Shown here: piece after piece, positions 45,501-53,589 of the stretch
Numbering within the stretch: the first letter of the stretch is position 1
Layout: the number at the start of each line of letters is the position of its first letter
Origin: Mucilaginibacter tolerans
Lineage (GTDB): Bacteria > Bacteroidota > Bacteroidia > Sphingobacteriales > Sphingobacteriaceae
Reading direction: 5' to 3'
DNA: 64,000 bases
Assembly: GCF_030519375.1 (NCBI RefSeq)
Contig: NZ_JAUMKB010000018.1
Coordinates: 1 to 64,000, forward strand
Made by a program: the position numbers and the translations under genes
Notes under the pieces: model-generated
The model's database searches: none
Seen by the model: the letters and a program-made list of their open reading frames with translations, nothing else
What the model was told of the DNA's origin: nothing

Positions 45501-45930
45501 GTGTATTTTTAGCCAGTGAGTCACGGTCAATCACCTTTTCAGCTAAAGCTTCAGGGTAAGTAACGATCAATCGGCCGAACTCAGATGAATGATTCAGCTC
45601 ATTCAAAACCTCGGCCCGCGCCAGTACATTACTGCTATCTGGCTGCGTAAATTCAAATGCTTTGCGATAGGATGATGGAAAAAGCAGGACATCTTTTCCT
45701 GTCAGATTTTCCAGATCAGCCTGAAAATAAGCGGCTTCCTCACGATCAGGCAGCACAAATATCATATTAGGATGCTGCAAAAAATACAAAGCTACCGCCA
45801 CCGCCGCATCTCCTGATCCGACCAAACCACGTAACTGAATCCGGGTATCCTTGCCAGCGTTGAGCGCTTTCGCCAACGCTTCAACCCGTTCATCAGTCTT
45901 ATAAAGCTCTAAAATATCACGGATGTTCAA
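42577..45930 (-). CDS. mfd: Transcription-repair coupling factor
   Basis: Mfd removes RNA polymerase stalled at DNA lesions and recruits UvrA. The protein of about 1117 residues has a UvrB-like N-terminal module, an RNA-polymerase-interacting CarD-like domain (LKSGDFVTHIDHGIGKYAGLE), a RecG-like helicase with Walker A GDVGFGKTEVA and the DEEQ box (IIDEEQKFGV), the TRG motif region (VGRSNKKAFCYLL), and a C-terminal D7 domain. The longest frame starts at ATG 45969. I choose TTG 45930 (NIRDILELYKTDERV) because a perfect -7 box lies at 45945-45938, inside the extra 13 codons. Confidence 0.95.
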   Translation of the reverse strand: MNIRDILELYKTDERVEALAKALNAGKDTRIQLRGLVGSGDAAVAVALYFLQHPNMIFVLPDREEAAYFQADLENLTGKDVLLFPSSYRKAFEFTQPDSSNVLARAEVLNELNHSSEFGRLIVTYPEALAEKVIDRDSLAKNTLEIAVSNKLSIDFINEFLIEYDFERVDFVYEPGQFSIRGGIVDIFSFSHDLPYRVEFFGDFIESIRTFEVESQLSVEQVKTITIVPNVQSKFLTEHNISLLEYVDAGSQVWIKDVQFTLDIIKSGYKKAVELWKALSSEEKDKNPEWIDPKFGFTDEKLIADQLHDFPVVEFGKQFFYQTNHAIDFDMRPQPSFNKDFSLLIHNFKNNEAEHIQNYILTDSARQVERLYAILEDLDKTVKFTPINISVREGFVDREQKLACYTDHQIFDRYYKYKLRKGYQRTQAITLKELRELKSGDFVTHIDHGIGKYAGLEKVEVNGKMQEMIRLIYADNDLLYVNINSLNRISKYSGKEGTVPKMNKLGTDTWERLKKTTKKKVKDIARDLIKLYALRKAKEGKAFSPDTYLQTELEASFIYEDTPDQEKATADLKKDMESPHPMDRLICGDVGFGKTEVAIRAAFKAVADSKQVAILVPTTILAAQHYKTFSDRLKGFPCNIDYVNRFKSTRQIKETLEKLKDGKIDIIIGTHRLVSKDVKFKDLGLMIIDEEQKFGVSTKEKLKHMRANVDTLTLTATPIPRTLHFSLMGARDLSIISTPPPNRQPVVTELHVFNDTLIKEAIEYEIGRGGQIFFIHNRVADLMQLGGLIHKLVPKARIGIAHGQLEGDDLEDVMLKFVSGEYDVLVATTIIEAGLDIPNANTIIINHAHMFGLSDLHQMRGRVGRSNKKAFCYLLSPPLSTLTPEARKRLSAIEEFSDLGSGFNVAMRDLDIRGSGNLLGAEQSGFIAEIGFEMYHKILDEAIQELKEDEFKGVFPDDKPRPYISFTQIDTDMEILIPDEYVTSIAERYNLYTELSKLENEAELQAFEKQLNDRFGPVPPQVSDMLNTMRLQWLGKAIGFEKISLKKNVLRGYFIASQQSPYFESSMFRQVLMFVQSNPRRTNLKEVKNTLRLSIDGVNSIDEAVSLLEEIAEPVGV

Positions 45931-45937
45931 ACTGGCG

Positions 45938-45945
45938 CAAATATA
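45938..45945 (-). promoter_or_regulatory. -7 box (TATATTTG) of mfd
   Basis: Perfect TAnnTTTG on the minus strand, ending eight bases before the proposed TTG start at 45930. It lies inside the longest frame, so the upstream ATG at 45969 would not be transcribed from this promoter. Confidence 0.5.
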
Positions 45946-46156
45946 GTAAAAAGGTGCTTTTTGTTGCACATAGCCACCCCTTTGTATTGAAAACAGGTAG
46001 CTATTAAAAACAAAGTGACGCTAAAATTACTTTTTAAGTAAATTGATAATACTTCAAATATCACGTATATTTATATAACCATTAAATCACCTAATCAATT
46101 GCACCGTTTTAATAATCTTGTTAACCCGATGCCATGACCTTTAAAACACAACTATT

Positions 46157-46570
46157 ATGAAAAATGCTTTGTTTCCCGGATTAGTTATTGGAGTATTGAG
46201 TGGAGTGTGGTTATTTATTATGCTTATAATGGGGCTTCATTTCTCTAACGATAAAGTGGACCCTAAAGAGTTTATTTCTGTACTGATCCCGATTATAGGA
46301 TTATATGTTGGCGTAAAACGATACAGGGATAACGACCTTGATGGAAAAATGAATTTCCTGGAAGGTTTGATACATGCTTTCAAGATATTGATCGTAGCTG
46401 GTATTTTCGTGGTTTTTATAGGTATCGTTTACATTAATTGGATATCGACAGCGGACAAAGCAAACTGGAGCGATTTTTCGGGACGTATTTTTGCTGCCCT
46501 TCTTATTGGTGTTCTATCCTCACTTGCAGTAACTCTGTTATTGATAAGCAAATCAAAAAAAGTTGGTTAA
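46157..46570 (+). CDS. DUF4199-type membrane protein
   Basis: The 137-residue protein has four hydrophobic segments (about 5-27, 42-54, 72-94, 110-132) and the motif MNFLEGLIHAFKILIVAG at about 64-81 (MNFxEG...) typical of DUF4199 proteins of Bacteroidota. The function is unknown. The next gene overlaps its end by eight bases, which indicates coupling. The upstream gap of 187 bases to mfd is divergent and AT-rich, without a clear promoter box. Confidence 0.78.
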   Translation: MKNALFPGLVIGVLSGVWLFIMLIMGLHFSNDKVDPKEFISVLIPIIGLYVGVKRYRDNDLDGKMNFLEGLIHAFKILIVAGIFVVFIGIVYINWISTADKANWSDFSGRIFAALLIGVLSSLAVTLLLISKSKKVG

Positions 46571-46871
46571 ACGTCTTTTTTCAAGATATTTCGAACTTAC
46601 ATTCTGGATAGCCGCACTCACTGCGCTTGCATTTACCGATCCCGCGGGACCAGCACATTTTAATCTTTGCCCGCTAAAGGCTATCGGTCTTACCTGGTGC
46701 CCGGGTTGCGGCCTGGGGCATTCTATATCCTGGTTGTTTCGCGGCAATATAGCTCATTCATGGCATGCACACTGGCTTGGTGTACCTGCGCTGTGCATTA
46801 TACTCTACCGGATATATACACTGTTTAATCAAAGGGTAATTCATTACAAGTCATATTCAATATACCGATAA
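46563..46871 (+). CDS. DUF2752-family small membrane protein
   Basis: The 102-residue protein starts at a TTG overlapping the end of the preceding gene by eight bases. The motif FNLCPLKAIGLTWCPGCGLG at about 37-56 with three Cys is the DUF2752 signature, followed by RGNIAHSWHAHWLGVP. Two membrane helices are likely (12-28 and 76-92). The function is unknown; the cysteines suggest a redox or metal-related role, by inference only. TM2 and small DUF membrane proteins follow, a combination often seen in this phylum. Confidence 0.82.
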   Translation: MVKRLFSRYFELTFWIAALTALAFTDPAGPAHFNLCPLKAIGLTWCPGCGLGHSISWLFRGNIAHSWHAHWLGVPALCIILYRIYTLFNQRVIHYKSYSIYR

Positions 46872-46940
46872 GATTCCGCCATTTACCGACAAGGCCGCTC
46901 TCTCCGCCAGTTTTGCGTTTCAAAACTTTTAGTTCTATAT

Positions 46941-46948
46941 TAGTTTTG
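46941..46948 (+). promoter_or_regulatory. -7 box (TAGTTTTG) of the TM2-domain gene
   Basis: Perfect TAnnTTTG, 22 bases before the ATG at 46971, giving a leader of about 17 bases. Confidence 0.45.
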
Positions 46949-46970
46949 AGTCAACTTAAAAATAATCACC

Positions 46971-47339
46971 ATGGATAATAGCTTTCAAAATAATCCTTAT
47001 ATGGGTTTACCGGGCATCACTCCCGAAGAATTGGCTTTTTTGCAGCAAGCAACTGCCGAGCTGACAGAGAACCAGCAAAAATATTTCTATATGAATTACA
47101 CCAGTAAAAGAAAAAGCCCGCAGGATATGCTGATCTTTTGTATTGTTGGGGTATGTCTGGTTCCCGGATTACAACGGTTTATAACCGGTCAGGTGGGTAT
47201 GGGTCTCGTATATCTCTTCACAGCGGGCCTATGCTTTATAGGCTCAATCATGGACCTGGTTAATCATAGAGATCTTGCAATGGAATACAATAAGAAAATG
47301 GCTTTTGAAAGCCACCAGTTAGCTAAAATGAGCAGCTAG
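46971..47339 (+). CDS. TM2-domain protein
   Basis: The 122-residue protein has a charged N-terminal half with helical QQATAELTENQQKYF and a TM2-type pair of membrane helices at about 51-67 and 77-96 (LIFCIVGVCLVPGLQRFITGQVG then LVYLFTAGLCFIGSIMDL, with G and D conserved in position). The C terminus is charged. TM2 proteins are small and ubiquitous, with no settled function. A 74-residue membrane protein starts six bases downstream, so both are likely cotranscribed. Confidence 0.85.
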   Translation: MDNSFQNNPYMGLPGITPEELAFLQQATAELTENQQKYFYMNYTSKRKSPQDMLIFCIVGVCLVPGLQRFITGQVGMGLVYLFTAGLCFIGSIMDLVNHRDLAMEYNKKMAFESHQLAKMSS

Positions 47340-47344
47340 TTATA

Positions 47345-47569
47345 ATGGACAACCAATTGGGTAAATACCTGATACTGATAGGAGCGGTTATATTGGTATT
47401 GGGTATTTTTATTTATTTCTTTGGCGGAAGCCTCAAATGGTTCGGGCACCTGCCCGGCGATATTCGTATTGAGCGTAATAATTTTCGATTTTATTTCCCT
47501 ATCACTACACTAATTCTGATCAACCTCGTTATATTTCTGATTTTTCGTATCTGGAAATGGCTCCATTAG
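47345..47569 (+). CDS. DUF2905-family small membrane protein
   Basis: The 74-residue protein has two membrane helices (about 8-29 and 52-70) joined by GSLKWFGHLPGDIRIERNNF, the DUF2905 signature with its conserved LPGDI. The function is unknown, although members occur near DNA-repair or tRNA genes in other phyla. It follows the TM2 gene by six bases, in a cluster of small membrane proteins. Confidence 0.88.
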   Translation: MDNQLGKYLILIGAVILVLGIFIYFFGGSLKWFGHLPGDIRIERNNFRFYFPITTLILINLVIFLIFRIWKWLH

Positions 47570-47599
47570 CTTGTATCTTTACTTAATTTATTTTAGGCT

Positions 47600-48406
47600 A
47601 TGCAGCTTCCATCCTCGCCGGCCTGGTCATTCTGTATCAAGCATTACCTGTTTTTGAAAAGTACAAGCAGCAAAACACTGCGGCTTTTTTCTGACGGGAA
47701 CACGGGTCTCGTTTTTATTCTCAAAGGACAGCTGAAAGTAAAAGACTCAGGGGGAAGTGACGAAAATTTACCCGCTGTTTTTGTATACGGTCAACTAAAT
47801 GGCTTCCAGGATATTTATAGCAAGGACGGGACGGAAATACTTATTGTTGTTTTCCATCCTCATGGTTTTTTTAGATTTTCCGGGTTGCCTGCTGATGAGA
47901 TAAAGGGACAAATAATAGATGCCCATTTTATTTATGGCAACCAACTTTATTCCTTATTGGATAACTTGAGAACAGCCATATCTTACGCGCAATCTATTTG
48001 GTTATTAGAAACTCACTTTTCAGCATTGCTTAAAAGCCCGATAAATCATAATGACCCGCTTGGGCACGTTGTAAGATCAATTGTACAACTCAAAGGTCAG
48101 ACAACGGTAAAAGAACTTACTGGATCAACAGGATATTCTGAACGCAAGCTGGAGCGCTTGTTCCGGGCAGCTATCGGAATATCGCCGGGTAAATATCTTC
48201 AAATTGTAAGGTTGCATCATTTCTTATCGCTTATTCGGTCAGGAAAAGAGACAAGTTCATTAACCATAGCTGGGATAGAGTCGGGTTATTATGACCAACC
48301 ACATCTTATACACCATTTCAGGCAGGCTACAGGATTAACGCCTACCGAATACTTGTCGTCGGCAAACCCGCTCACGGTAAATTTGCTTGCAGTCGATCCG
48401 TCCTAA
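47600..48406 (+). CDS. AraC-family transcriptional regulator
   Basis: The 268-residue protein has a cupin-like sensor region at the N terminus (FILKGQLKVKDSGG) and two helix-turn-helix motifs at the C terminus: TTVKELTGSTGYSERKLERL at about 168-187 and LTIAGIESGYYDQPHLIHHF near 224-243, ending with the family motif GLTPTEYL. The activated genes are not obvious; the nitrilase gene is 74 bases downstream on the same strand and is a candidate. A near -7 box, TATCTTTA (47574-47581), precedes the ATG. Confidence 0.92.
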   Translation: MQLPSSPAWSFCIKHYLFLKSTSSKTLRLFSDGNTGLVFILKGQLKVKDSGGSDENLPAVFVYGQLNGFQDIYSKDGTEILIVVFHPHGFFRFSGLPADEIKGQIIDAHFIYGNQLYSLLDNLRTAISYAQSIWLLETHFSALLKSPINHNDPLGHVVRSIVQLKGQTTVKELTGSTGYSERKLERLFRAAIGISPGKYLQIVRLHHFLSLIRSGKETSSLTIAGIESGYYDQPHLIHHFRQATGLTPTEYLSSANPLTVNLLAVDPS

Positions 48407-48457
48407 TAAACTTTCAGATTTGTCGGAATTATACAATTCAGCTGCTTGTTTATCAGC

Positions 48458-48465
48458 TAAATTTG
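48458..48465 (+). promoter_or_regulatory. -7 box (TAAATTTG) of the nitrilase gene
   Basis: Perfect TAnnTTTG, 16 bases before the ATG at 48481. Confidence 0.4.
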
Positions 48466-48480
48466 AAGAAAACGTAAAAA

Positions 48481-49431
48481 ATGAAAAATATAAAAATTGC
48501 CTCTGCACAATTCGAAAACCGCAGTGGAGATAAGGCTTATAACCTGGCTGTCATACGCCAGCTTACAGCACAGGCCGCTCAAAAAGGCGCTGATGTGGTA
48601 GCTTTTCATGAATGTTCAATTACCGGCTACAGCTTTGCCCGGCATCTTTCAAAAGAGCAAATGTTGGAGGTTGCTGAATTTGTTCCCGACGGACCAAGCA
48701 TAAAGCAACTAATAACCATTGCCAAAGAATTTGATATAGCGATCCTGGCCGGACTCTTTGAAAAAGACCCAGACGACAAACTTTATAAAACACAAGTATG
48801 CGTTGACAAAAACGGACTGATCGCAAAATATCATAAACTGCATCCATTCATCAACCCACATCTTACGCCTGGTGACAGATATGTTATCTTCGACTTGTTT
48901 GGTTGGAAATGCAGTATCCTGATCTGCTACGACAACAACATTATAGAAAATGTTCGCGCAGTTAAATTGCTTGGGGCGGATATTGTGTTTATGCCGCATG
49001 TTACTATGTGCACGCCATCTACTAGGCCGGGAGCAGGTTTTGTCGACCCGAAATTATGGGAGAACCGCGAAGCCGACCCAACTACTCTGCGCCAGGAGTT
49101 TGATGGCTTAAAAGGCCGTGCCTGGCTAATGAAATGGTTACCTGCACGTGCTTACGACAATGCGATTTATGCAATTTTCTCCAACCCGATCGGGATGGAT
49201 GATGACCAACTGAAAAACGGCTGTTCGATGATAATCGACCCGTTTGGGGATGTAATCGCTGAGTGCCGGAGCTTCGATGATGAAATTGCTATTGCTACAA
49301 TCACTCCGGGTAAGTTAACGGATGCAGGTGGTTATCGATACATTAAAGCGCGCAGACCTGATCTGTATGGCGATATCATTGCACAGCCGCATGAATCTGA
49401 ACAGAAAGTAGTTTGGATGAAAGAAGATTAA
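48481..49431 (+). CDS. Nitrilase-superfamily carbon-nitrogen hydrolase
   Basis: The 316-residue protein shows the catalytic triad Glu44 (AFHECSITGY), Lys119 (AKYHKLHPF) and Cys149 (SILICYDNNI). The family fold alternates as expected. A 30-residue insertion, VTMCTPSTRPGAGFVDPKLW, follows the Cys site, and the C terminus carries RRPDLY. It would hydrolyse an amide, carbamoyl group or nitrile; the substrate is unknown. It lies after an AraC-family gene and before Nif3, from which it is separated by an inverted repeat. Confidence 0.93.
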   Translation: MKNIKIASAQFENRSGDKAYNLAVIRQLTAQAAQKGADVVAFHECSITGYSFARHLSKEQMLEVAEFVPDGPSIKQLITIAKEFDIAILAGLFEKDPDDKLYKTQVCVDKNGLIAKYHKLHPFINPHLTPGDRYVIFDLFGWKCSILICYDNNIIENVRAVKLLGADIVFMPHVTMCTPSTRPGAGFVDPKLWENREADPTTLRQEFDGLKGRAWLMKWLPARAYDNAIYAIFSNPIGMDDDQLKNGCSMIIDPFGDVIAECRSFDDEIAIATITPGKLTDAGGYRYIKARRPDLYGDIIAQPHESEQKVVWMKED

Positions 49432-49458
49432 GCACTAATTTCACGAATTAGTACTTAA
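49428..49458. repeat. Inverted repeat between the nitrilase gene and nif3
   Basis: TTAAGCACTAATT and AATTAGTACTTAA are 13-bp inverted arms with one mismatch and a TCACG loop. The left arm starts at the nitrilase stop codon. The ACTAATTTCACGAATTAGT core is a short repeat often met between genes. Confidence 0.5.
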
Positions 49459-49460
49459 TT

Positions 49461-50558
49461 ATGAAATTGTCCATCCTTACTTCTTACCTCGAAAGCCTTG
49501 CACCACTTGCTTACCAGGAAGACTATGATAACTCAGGCCTCATTGTCGGCAATCCAGATCAGGAGGTGTCACAGGCTTTGATCTCGCTTGATTGTACCGA
49601 AGCTATAGTTGATGAAGCCATTGCCAAAGGCTGCCAGGTGATTATTTCGCACCATCCTATCGTTTTTCGTGGATTAAAAAAACTGAACGGTAAAACTTAT
49701 GTAGAGCGTGTGGTGGAAAAAGCCATTCGTAATCATATTGCCATTTATGCCATTCATACCAACCTGGATAATGTGATGAATGGGGTAAATGAACGTATTT
49801 GCGAAACCTTAGAACTAAAAAATCTTCGGATCCTATCGCCTAAAAATGGCCTGCTCAAAAAGCTTGTGACCTATGTTCCTGCAGATAAGGCGGATCAGGT
49901 ACGAAATGCGTTATTTCATGCCGGCGCAGGCAATATCGGTAATTACAGCGAATGCAGCTTTAACGCAGACGGGACTGGTACGTTCAAAGGCGGGGAAGAA
50001 ACCAATCCTTATGTCGGCGAACCCGGTATCCGCCATTATGAGAATGAGGTGCGTATAGAAACCCTTTACCCTGCCACACTCGAAAGTAAATTGCTGATGG
50101 CATTGTTCCTGGCGCATCCTTATGAGGAAGTGGCTTATGACCTTTATGATCTAACTAATCAGCACCAACATGTGGGTTCGGGTATGATCGGCGACCTGGA
50201 CGAACCGCTGGATGAAGAAGAATTTCTATTCGAACTGAAGGAAAAAATGCATGCCAAGGTAATACGGCATACTACGTTAAGCGGAAAAAGCGTTAAAAAA
50301 GTAGCTGTTTGTGGTGGCGCCGGAAGTTTTTTATTAAAGCATGCTATAGCAGCCGGAGCAGATGTTTTTGTAACTGCTGACTATAAATATCATGAGTTTT
50401 TTGATGCCGAAGAAAAGATAGTAATTGCCGATATCGGACATTTTGAAAGTGAGCAATTTACGCAACAATTATTATATGAAATAATTAGAAAAAAATTTGC
50501 TAACTTTGCCGTCCGTTTAACAGAAATTAATACAAACCCCGTCAAATATTTTATTTAA
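49461..50558 (+). CDS. Nif3-like dinuclear metal centre protein (YqfO type)
   Basis: The 365-residue protein is a GTP cyclohydrolase I type 2/NIF3 homologue with the metal ligands visible: SHHPIVFRGLKKL at about 64-76 and IHTNLDNVMNGVNER near 98-112 in the N part, and DIGHFESEQF near 331-340 in the C part. Between them (about 130-235) sits a PII/CutA-like inserted domain, which defines the YqfO-type long form. These proteins assemble into hexamers; the reaction remains unsettled. The downstream gene for the C4 zinc-ribbon partner overlaps it (TAATG junction), a pairing conserved in Bacteria. Confidence 0.93.
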   Translation: MKLSILTSYLESLAPLAYQEDYDNSGLIVGNPDQEVSQALISLDCTEAIVDEAIAKGCQVIISHHPIVFRGLKKLNGKTYVERVVEKAIRNHIAIYAIHTNLDNVMNGVNERICETLELKNLRILSPKNGLLKKLVTYVPADKADQVRNALFHAGAGNIGNYSECSFNADGTGTFKGGEETNPYVGEPGIRHYENEVRIETLYPATLESKLLMALFLAHPYEEVAYDLYDLTNQHQHVGSGMIGDLDEPLDEEEFLFELKEKMHAKVIRHTTLSGKSVKKVAVCGGAGSFLLKHAIAAGADVFVTADYKYHEFFDAEEKIVIADIGHFESEQFTQQLLYEIIRKKFANFAVRLTEINTNPVKYFI

Positions 50559-51301
50559 TGGAACAAACCGTAGAACAAAAGCTGAAAGCTTTATACGACC
50601 TACAAACCATCCACACCAAGATTGATAAGATACGCCAGGTAAGAGGTGAACTCCCTATGGAAGTTGCCGACCTGGAAGATGATGTTGAAGGATTGGAAAC
50701 CCGTATTCAGAAAATAAAAAATGAGCTGGACGACCTGGAGGATGATATTGTAACCCGCAAAAACCTGATCAAAGAAGCTCAGGCCAATATCAAAAAATAC
50801 GAAACTCAGCTTAACGAAGTAAAAAATAACCGTGAGTATGAGGCTATCTCAAAAGAAATTGAGATACAGGGCTTAGACATACAGGTGAGCGAAAAGAAGA
50901 TCAAGGAATTTGGTTACGAAATCACAACCAAAACCCAGATCTACGAAAAAGCATTAGCCGACCTGGATGGGCGCCGTGCCGATCTGGACGCTAAAAAAGC
51001 AGAATTAGGCACTATTACTTCTGAAACTGAAAAAGAAGAAAACGAACTGAACTCAGAGGCTGAAAAAGCTTCAAAAAATATCGAAGAGCGTTTACTGATC
51101 GCTTATAACCGTCTTCGCGGCAACGCAAAGAATGGCCTGGCCGTAGTAACCATTCAGCGCGATTCGTGTTCAGGATGCTTTAACCAGATCCCACCTCAAC
51201 GCCAGTCGGATATCCGTCAGCGCAAAAAGATCATTGTTTGCGAACACTGCGGCCGTATTTTGGTTGACGAGCAAATGGCACTGGAAGCAGAAACTGCCTA
51301 A
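50558..51301 (+). CDS. C4-type zinc-ribbon coiled-coil protein
   Basis: The 247-residue protein has a long coiled coil (about 5-175, charged, many E/K, e.g. EDDVEGLETRIQKIKNEL) and a C-terminal C4 zinc ribbon with CSGC and CEHC (CEHCGRILV). It is the zf-RING_7-type partner of Nif3. The start ATG overlaps the nif3 stop codon (TAATG), so the two are translated from one message. The role may be nucleic acid or GTP-related binding, but is not established. Confidence 0.94.
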   Translation: MEQTVEQKLKALYDLQTIHTKIDKIRQVRGELPMEVADLEDDVEGLETRIQKIKNELDDLEDDIVTRKNLIKEAQANIKKYETQLNEVKNNREYEAISKEIEIQGLDIQVSEKKIKEFGYEITTKTQIYEKALADLDGRRADLDAKKAELGTITSETEKEENELNSEAEKASKNIEERLLIAYNRLRGNAKNGLAVVTIQRDSCSGCFNQIPPQRQSDIRQRKKIIVCEHCGRILVDEQMALEAETA

Positions 51302-51327
51302 TTGCAATACGATATATTCTAAATTAG

Positions 51328-51352
51328 AAAGCGCCTTTAGGGCGCTTTTTTT
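51328..51352 (+). terminator. Rho-independent terminator of the nif3 operon
   Basis: AAAGCGCC (51328-51335) pairs with GGCGCTTT (51341-51348) and is followed by a T-run (through 51352). Good stem, short loop, 27 bases after the stop codon. Confidence 0.9.
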
Positions 51353-51382
51353 ATGGACCGCTGATGATTTGGGGGACTACAT

Positions 51383-51784
51383 CTAATCTTCAATTATGAT
51401 AATTCGGCGTGTGGTCTCATTAAATATAACTTCTGTGCTCCCTTTTGGATCTTTAAATCTTTTGCCTAAAAAGTTATCACTTTTGTCAATAACAGGCTCA
51501 TCATCCATTTTTATATTATAAAAGTCGGCATCTTTTATTTCTGTAAAACCATTTTCTTTTTCCTCGAAATATGACTTAACTGCTTGCTGAAAAGAGGGGT
51601 CATAATTAATAACATAAAACGCTTTTCCATTACTATAAGCATAACTTATTCCTGATATATTAAGTTTTAGACCCGGACAATAGTGGGTTAGACTTTCCTT
51701 GCCTTTAGTTACGAATTGGCATCCCGTAACAACAAAAAATGGCAGCAACACTAGAATCAGCGATTTGAATACCGATTTATTCAT
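51383..51784 (-). CDS. Predicted lipoprotein of unknown function
   Basis: The protein of about 133 residues has a lipoprotein signal (LILVLLPFFVVTGCQF, Cys near residue 22) followed by a compact, mostly beta-type domain (ISGISYAYSNGKAFYVINYD, then STEVIFNETTRRIIIIED). The longest frame begins at 51823; the Met at 51784 (MNKSVFKS) gives a normal lipoprotein N terminus and is chosen. No family is recognised. It is convergent with the zinc-ribbon gene and 66 bases after the radical SAM gene on the same strand. Confidence 0.7.
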   Translation of the reverse strand: MNKSVFKSLILVLLPFFVVTGCQFVTKGKESLTHYCPGLKLNISGISYAYSNGKAFYVINYDPSFQQAVKSYFEEKENGFTEIKDADFYNIKMDDEPVIDKSDNFLGKRFKDPKGSTEVIFNETTRRIIIIED

Positions 51785-51850
51785 GGTTTTATGGTTTAGT
51801 ATTGAAAGATAGCTAAAATCCATTTCATTCTAATAAATCCAGAAATCAGT

Positions 51851-52921
51851 TCAAAACAAACTCGTCTGCCTCCCACCCTTCGGAACAAACAAACTATAAT
51901 CAAACTCAGGCATCACCCTGTCGCCCATAAAGCGGTTTACGGCCATACGGAACATCTGATGTATCGACTCGGCAATATTACCATCACCACTCATACGTCG
52001 CCCAAAATCACTGTCATTCAATTTACCATCGTGGCAGGCTTTTATCATGTTCAATACCTTGTCGGCCCTGTCGGGGAACGCCTTGTGTATCCAATCGGTG
52101 AATATTTCGGCTATGCTGCCGTTTAATCTTACAATGGTAAACCCCGCTGCCAATGCGCCACGATCGGCTGCCGCTTTTATAATGGCCGGAATCTCACTGC
52201 TATTTAATCCCGGAATGATAGGAGCAGCCATTACGCGCACCGGTATGCCTTTTTCAGTTAATTTTTGAATAACGCCCAGCCTGCCGCTCGCTGTAACCGT
52301 TCGAGGCTCCAATTTTTGCCGAAGCTGCTCATTTAACGAAGTGATCGATACATTCACATGCACCAGGTTCATTTTGCCCAATTCGCCCAGTATATCCAGA
52401 TCACGAAGAATAACGTTGTTTTTAGTGATGATACTGACCGGGTTGCGGTATTGAAGGAATACCTGCAGCAATGATCGGGTGATCTTCAGCTTCCGCTCCA
52501 GAGGCTGATAACAGTCGGTATTGCCCGATAGAAGAATGCACACTGGCTGGTAGTTCTTTTTGTTAAAGTATTGCTCCAGTAATTCCGCAGCGTTGCGTTT
52601 TACGATGATCTTGCGCTCAAAATCCAATCCGGCACTAAAGCCAAAATATTCATGCGTATTCCTGGCGTAACAATAAATACAGCCGTGCTCACAACCCTGG
52701 TAAGGATTGATCGAAAACATATGACTCAGATCCGGGCTGTTAGATTCGCTTACAATCTTTTTGGGTGTCTCTTCAAATATCTGCGTAGCAGTGTTTTCAA
52801 GGAATTGTTCATCCAGCCCCTCGATATGCTGCAGCACATATTTATTCTTCAGAAACTTGTTGTGGGTATTAACCTGTGCGCCCCTGCCCTTAAAAAACTC
52901 TTCATTTTCCTCATGTGACAT
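51851..52921 (-). CDS. Radical SAM protein, PA0069/SPL-like family
   Basis: The 356-residue protein has the radical SAM cluster cysteines at C77, C81 and C84 (QGCEHGCIYCYARNTHEYFG), then a TIM-barrel-like middle with PVCILLSGNTDCYQPLE and ITKNNVILRDLDIL. This matches the Rv2578c/PA0069-type radical SAM family, whose reaction is unknown, and it is related to spore photoproduct lyase. SAM and a 4Fe-4S cluster are expected. It lies next to the LuxR-type regulator of the following operon but on its own: the gap is 29 bases, so it could be cotranscribed. Confidence 0.92.
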   Translation of the reverse strand: MSHEENEEFFKGRGAQVNTHNKFLKNKYVLQHIEGLDEQFLENTATQIFEETPKKIVSESNSPDLSHMFSINPYQGCEHGCIYCYARNTHEYFGFSAGLDFERKIIVKRNAAELLEQYFNKKNYQPVCILLSGNTDCYQPLERKLKITRSLLQVFLQYRNPVSIITKNNVILRDLDILGELGKMNLVHVNVSITSLNEQLRQKLEPRTVTASGRLGVIQKLTEKGIPVRVMAAPIIPGLNSSEIPAIIKAAADRGALAAGFTIVRLNGSIAEIFTDWIHKAFPDRADKVLNMIKACHDGKLNDSDFGRRMSGDGNIAESIHQMFRMAVNRFMGDRVMPEFDYSLFVPKGGRQTSLF

Positions 52922-52950
52922 AGTGCAAATTTGCTAAAAATATTAGCATA

Positions 52951-53589
52951 TTACAAATCTATCAACTTATGTTTTATGGCATAAAGCACCAGGCCAATGC
53001 GGCTTTTTATTTGCAGTTTTTCAAAAAGCTGATCGCGGTAGCCGTCTACTGTGCGCGAGCTGATGCACATGTGGTCTGCAATTTCTTTGTAGGTGAGTTC
53101 AGTAGCGGCAAGCTTCAAAAATTCAACCTCGCGGCTGTTCAGTTTAATCAGGTTGTAATCAATATTGATGCTGTCAACCAAATGACGGGTTACAAACTCG
53201 GGATAATAAACCTCGCTACGCGAAACCCTGCAAAGCGCATCTTCAAACTCGTGGGGCTCCGAATCCTTTAGCAAATATCCTTTAACACCCATTCTAACCA
53301 TTGTTAGTACCTTTTCGGCATCCTCAAACATGGATAAAACAATAATATTAATATCCGGGTGGTTATCCCTTAGCCATTTAGCGGTTACTATACCGTTCAT
53401 TTTAGGCATACTAATATCAAGGAGAATAATATGTGGTTTATTTTTAGGGCTGATTTTGCGAATCATTTCCTCGCCGTCACCAGCTTCAAACATTATGGTG
53501 TACCGACCAAAGTCTTCAACAAGGGAAGCTATGCCGCTTCTGAACAGGCGATGATCGTCAACGAGTGCGATGCGGATGGGGTCCTCCAT
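52951..53589 (-). CDS. NarL/LuxR-type response regulator
   Basis: From the ATG at 53589 the 212-residue protein has an N-terminal receiver with phospho-acceptor Asp58 (IILLDISMPKMNG) and conserved Lys in YLLKDSE, and a C-terminal LuxR-type DNA-binding domain at about 148-208 (LNSREVEFLKLAATELTYKE and ISSRTVDGYRDQLFEKL). The start overlaps the stop codon of the kinase gene by one base (TGATG), a coupled kinase-regulator pair. A longer frame from 53637 would overlap the kinase gene and is rejected. Targets are unknown, but the operon itself is likely. Confidence 0.96.
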   Translation of the reverse strand: MEDPIRIALVDDHRLFRSGIASLVEDFGRYTIMFEAGDGEEMIRKISPKNKPHIILLDISMPKMNGIVTAKWLRDNHPDINIIVLSMFEDAEKVLTMVRMGVKGYLLKDSEPHEFEDALCRVSRSEVYYPEFVTRHLVDSINIDYNLIKLNSREVEFLKLAATELTYKEIADHMCISSRTVDGYRDQLFEKLQIKSRIGLVLYAIKHKLIDL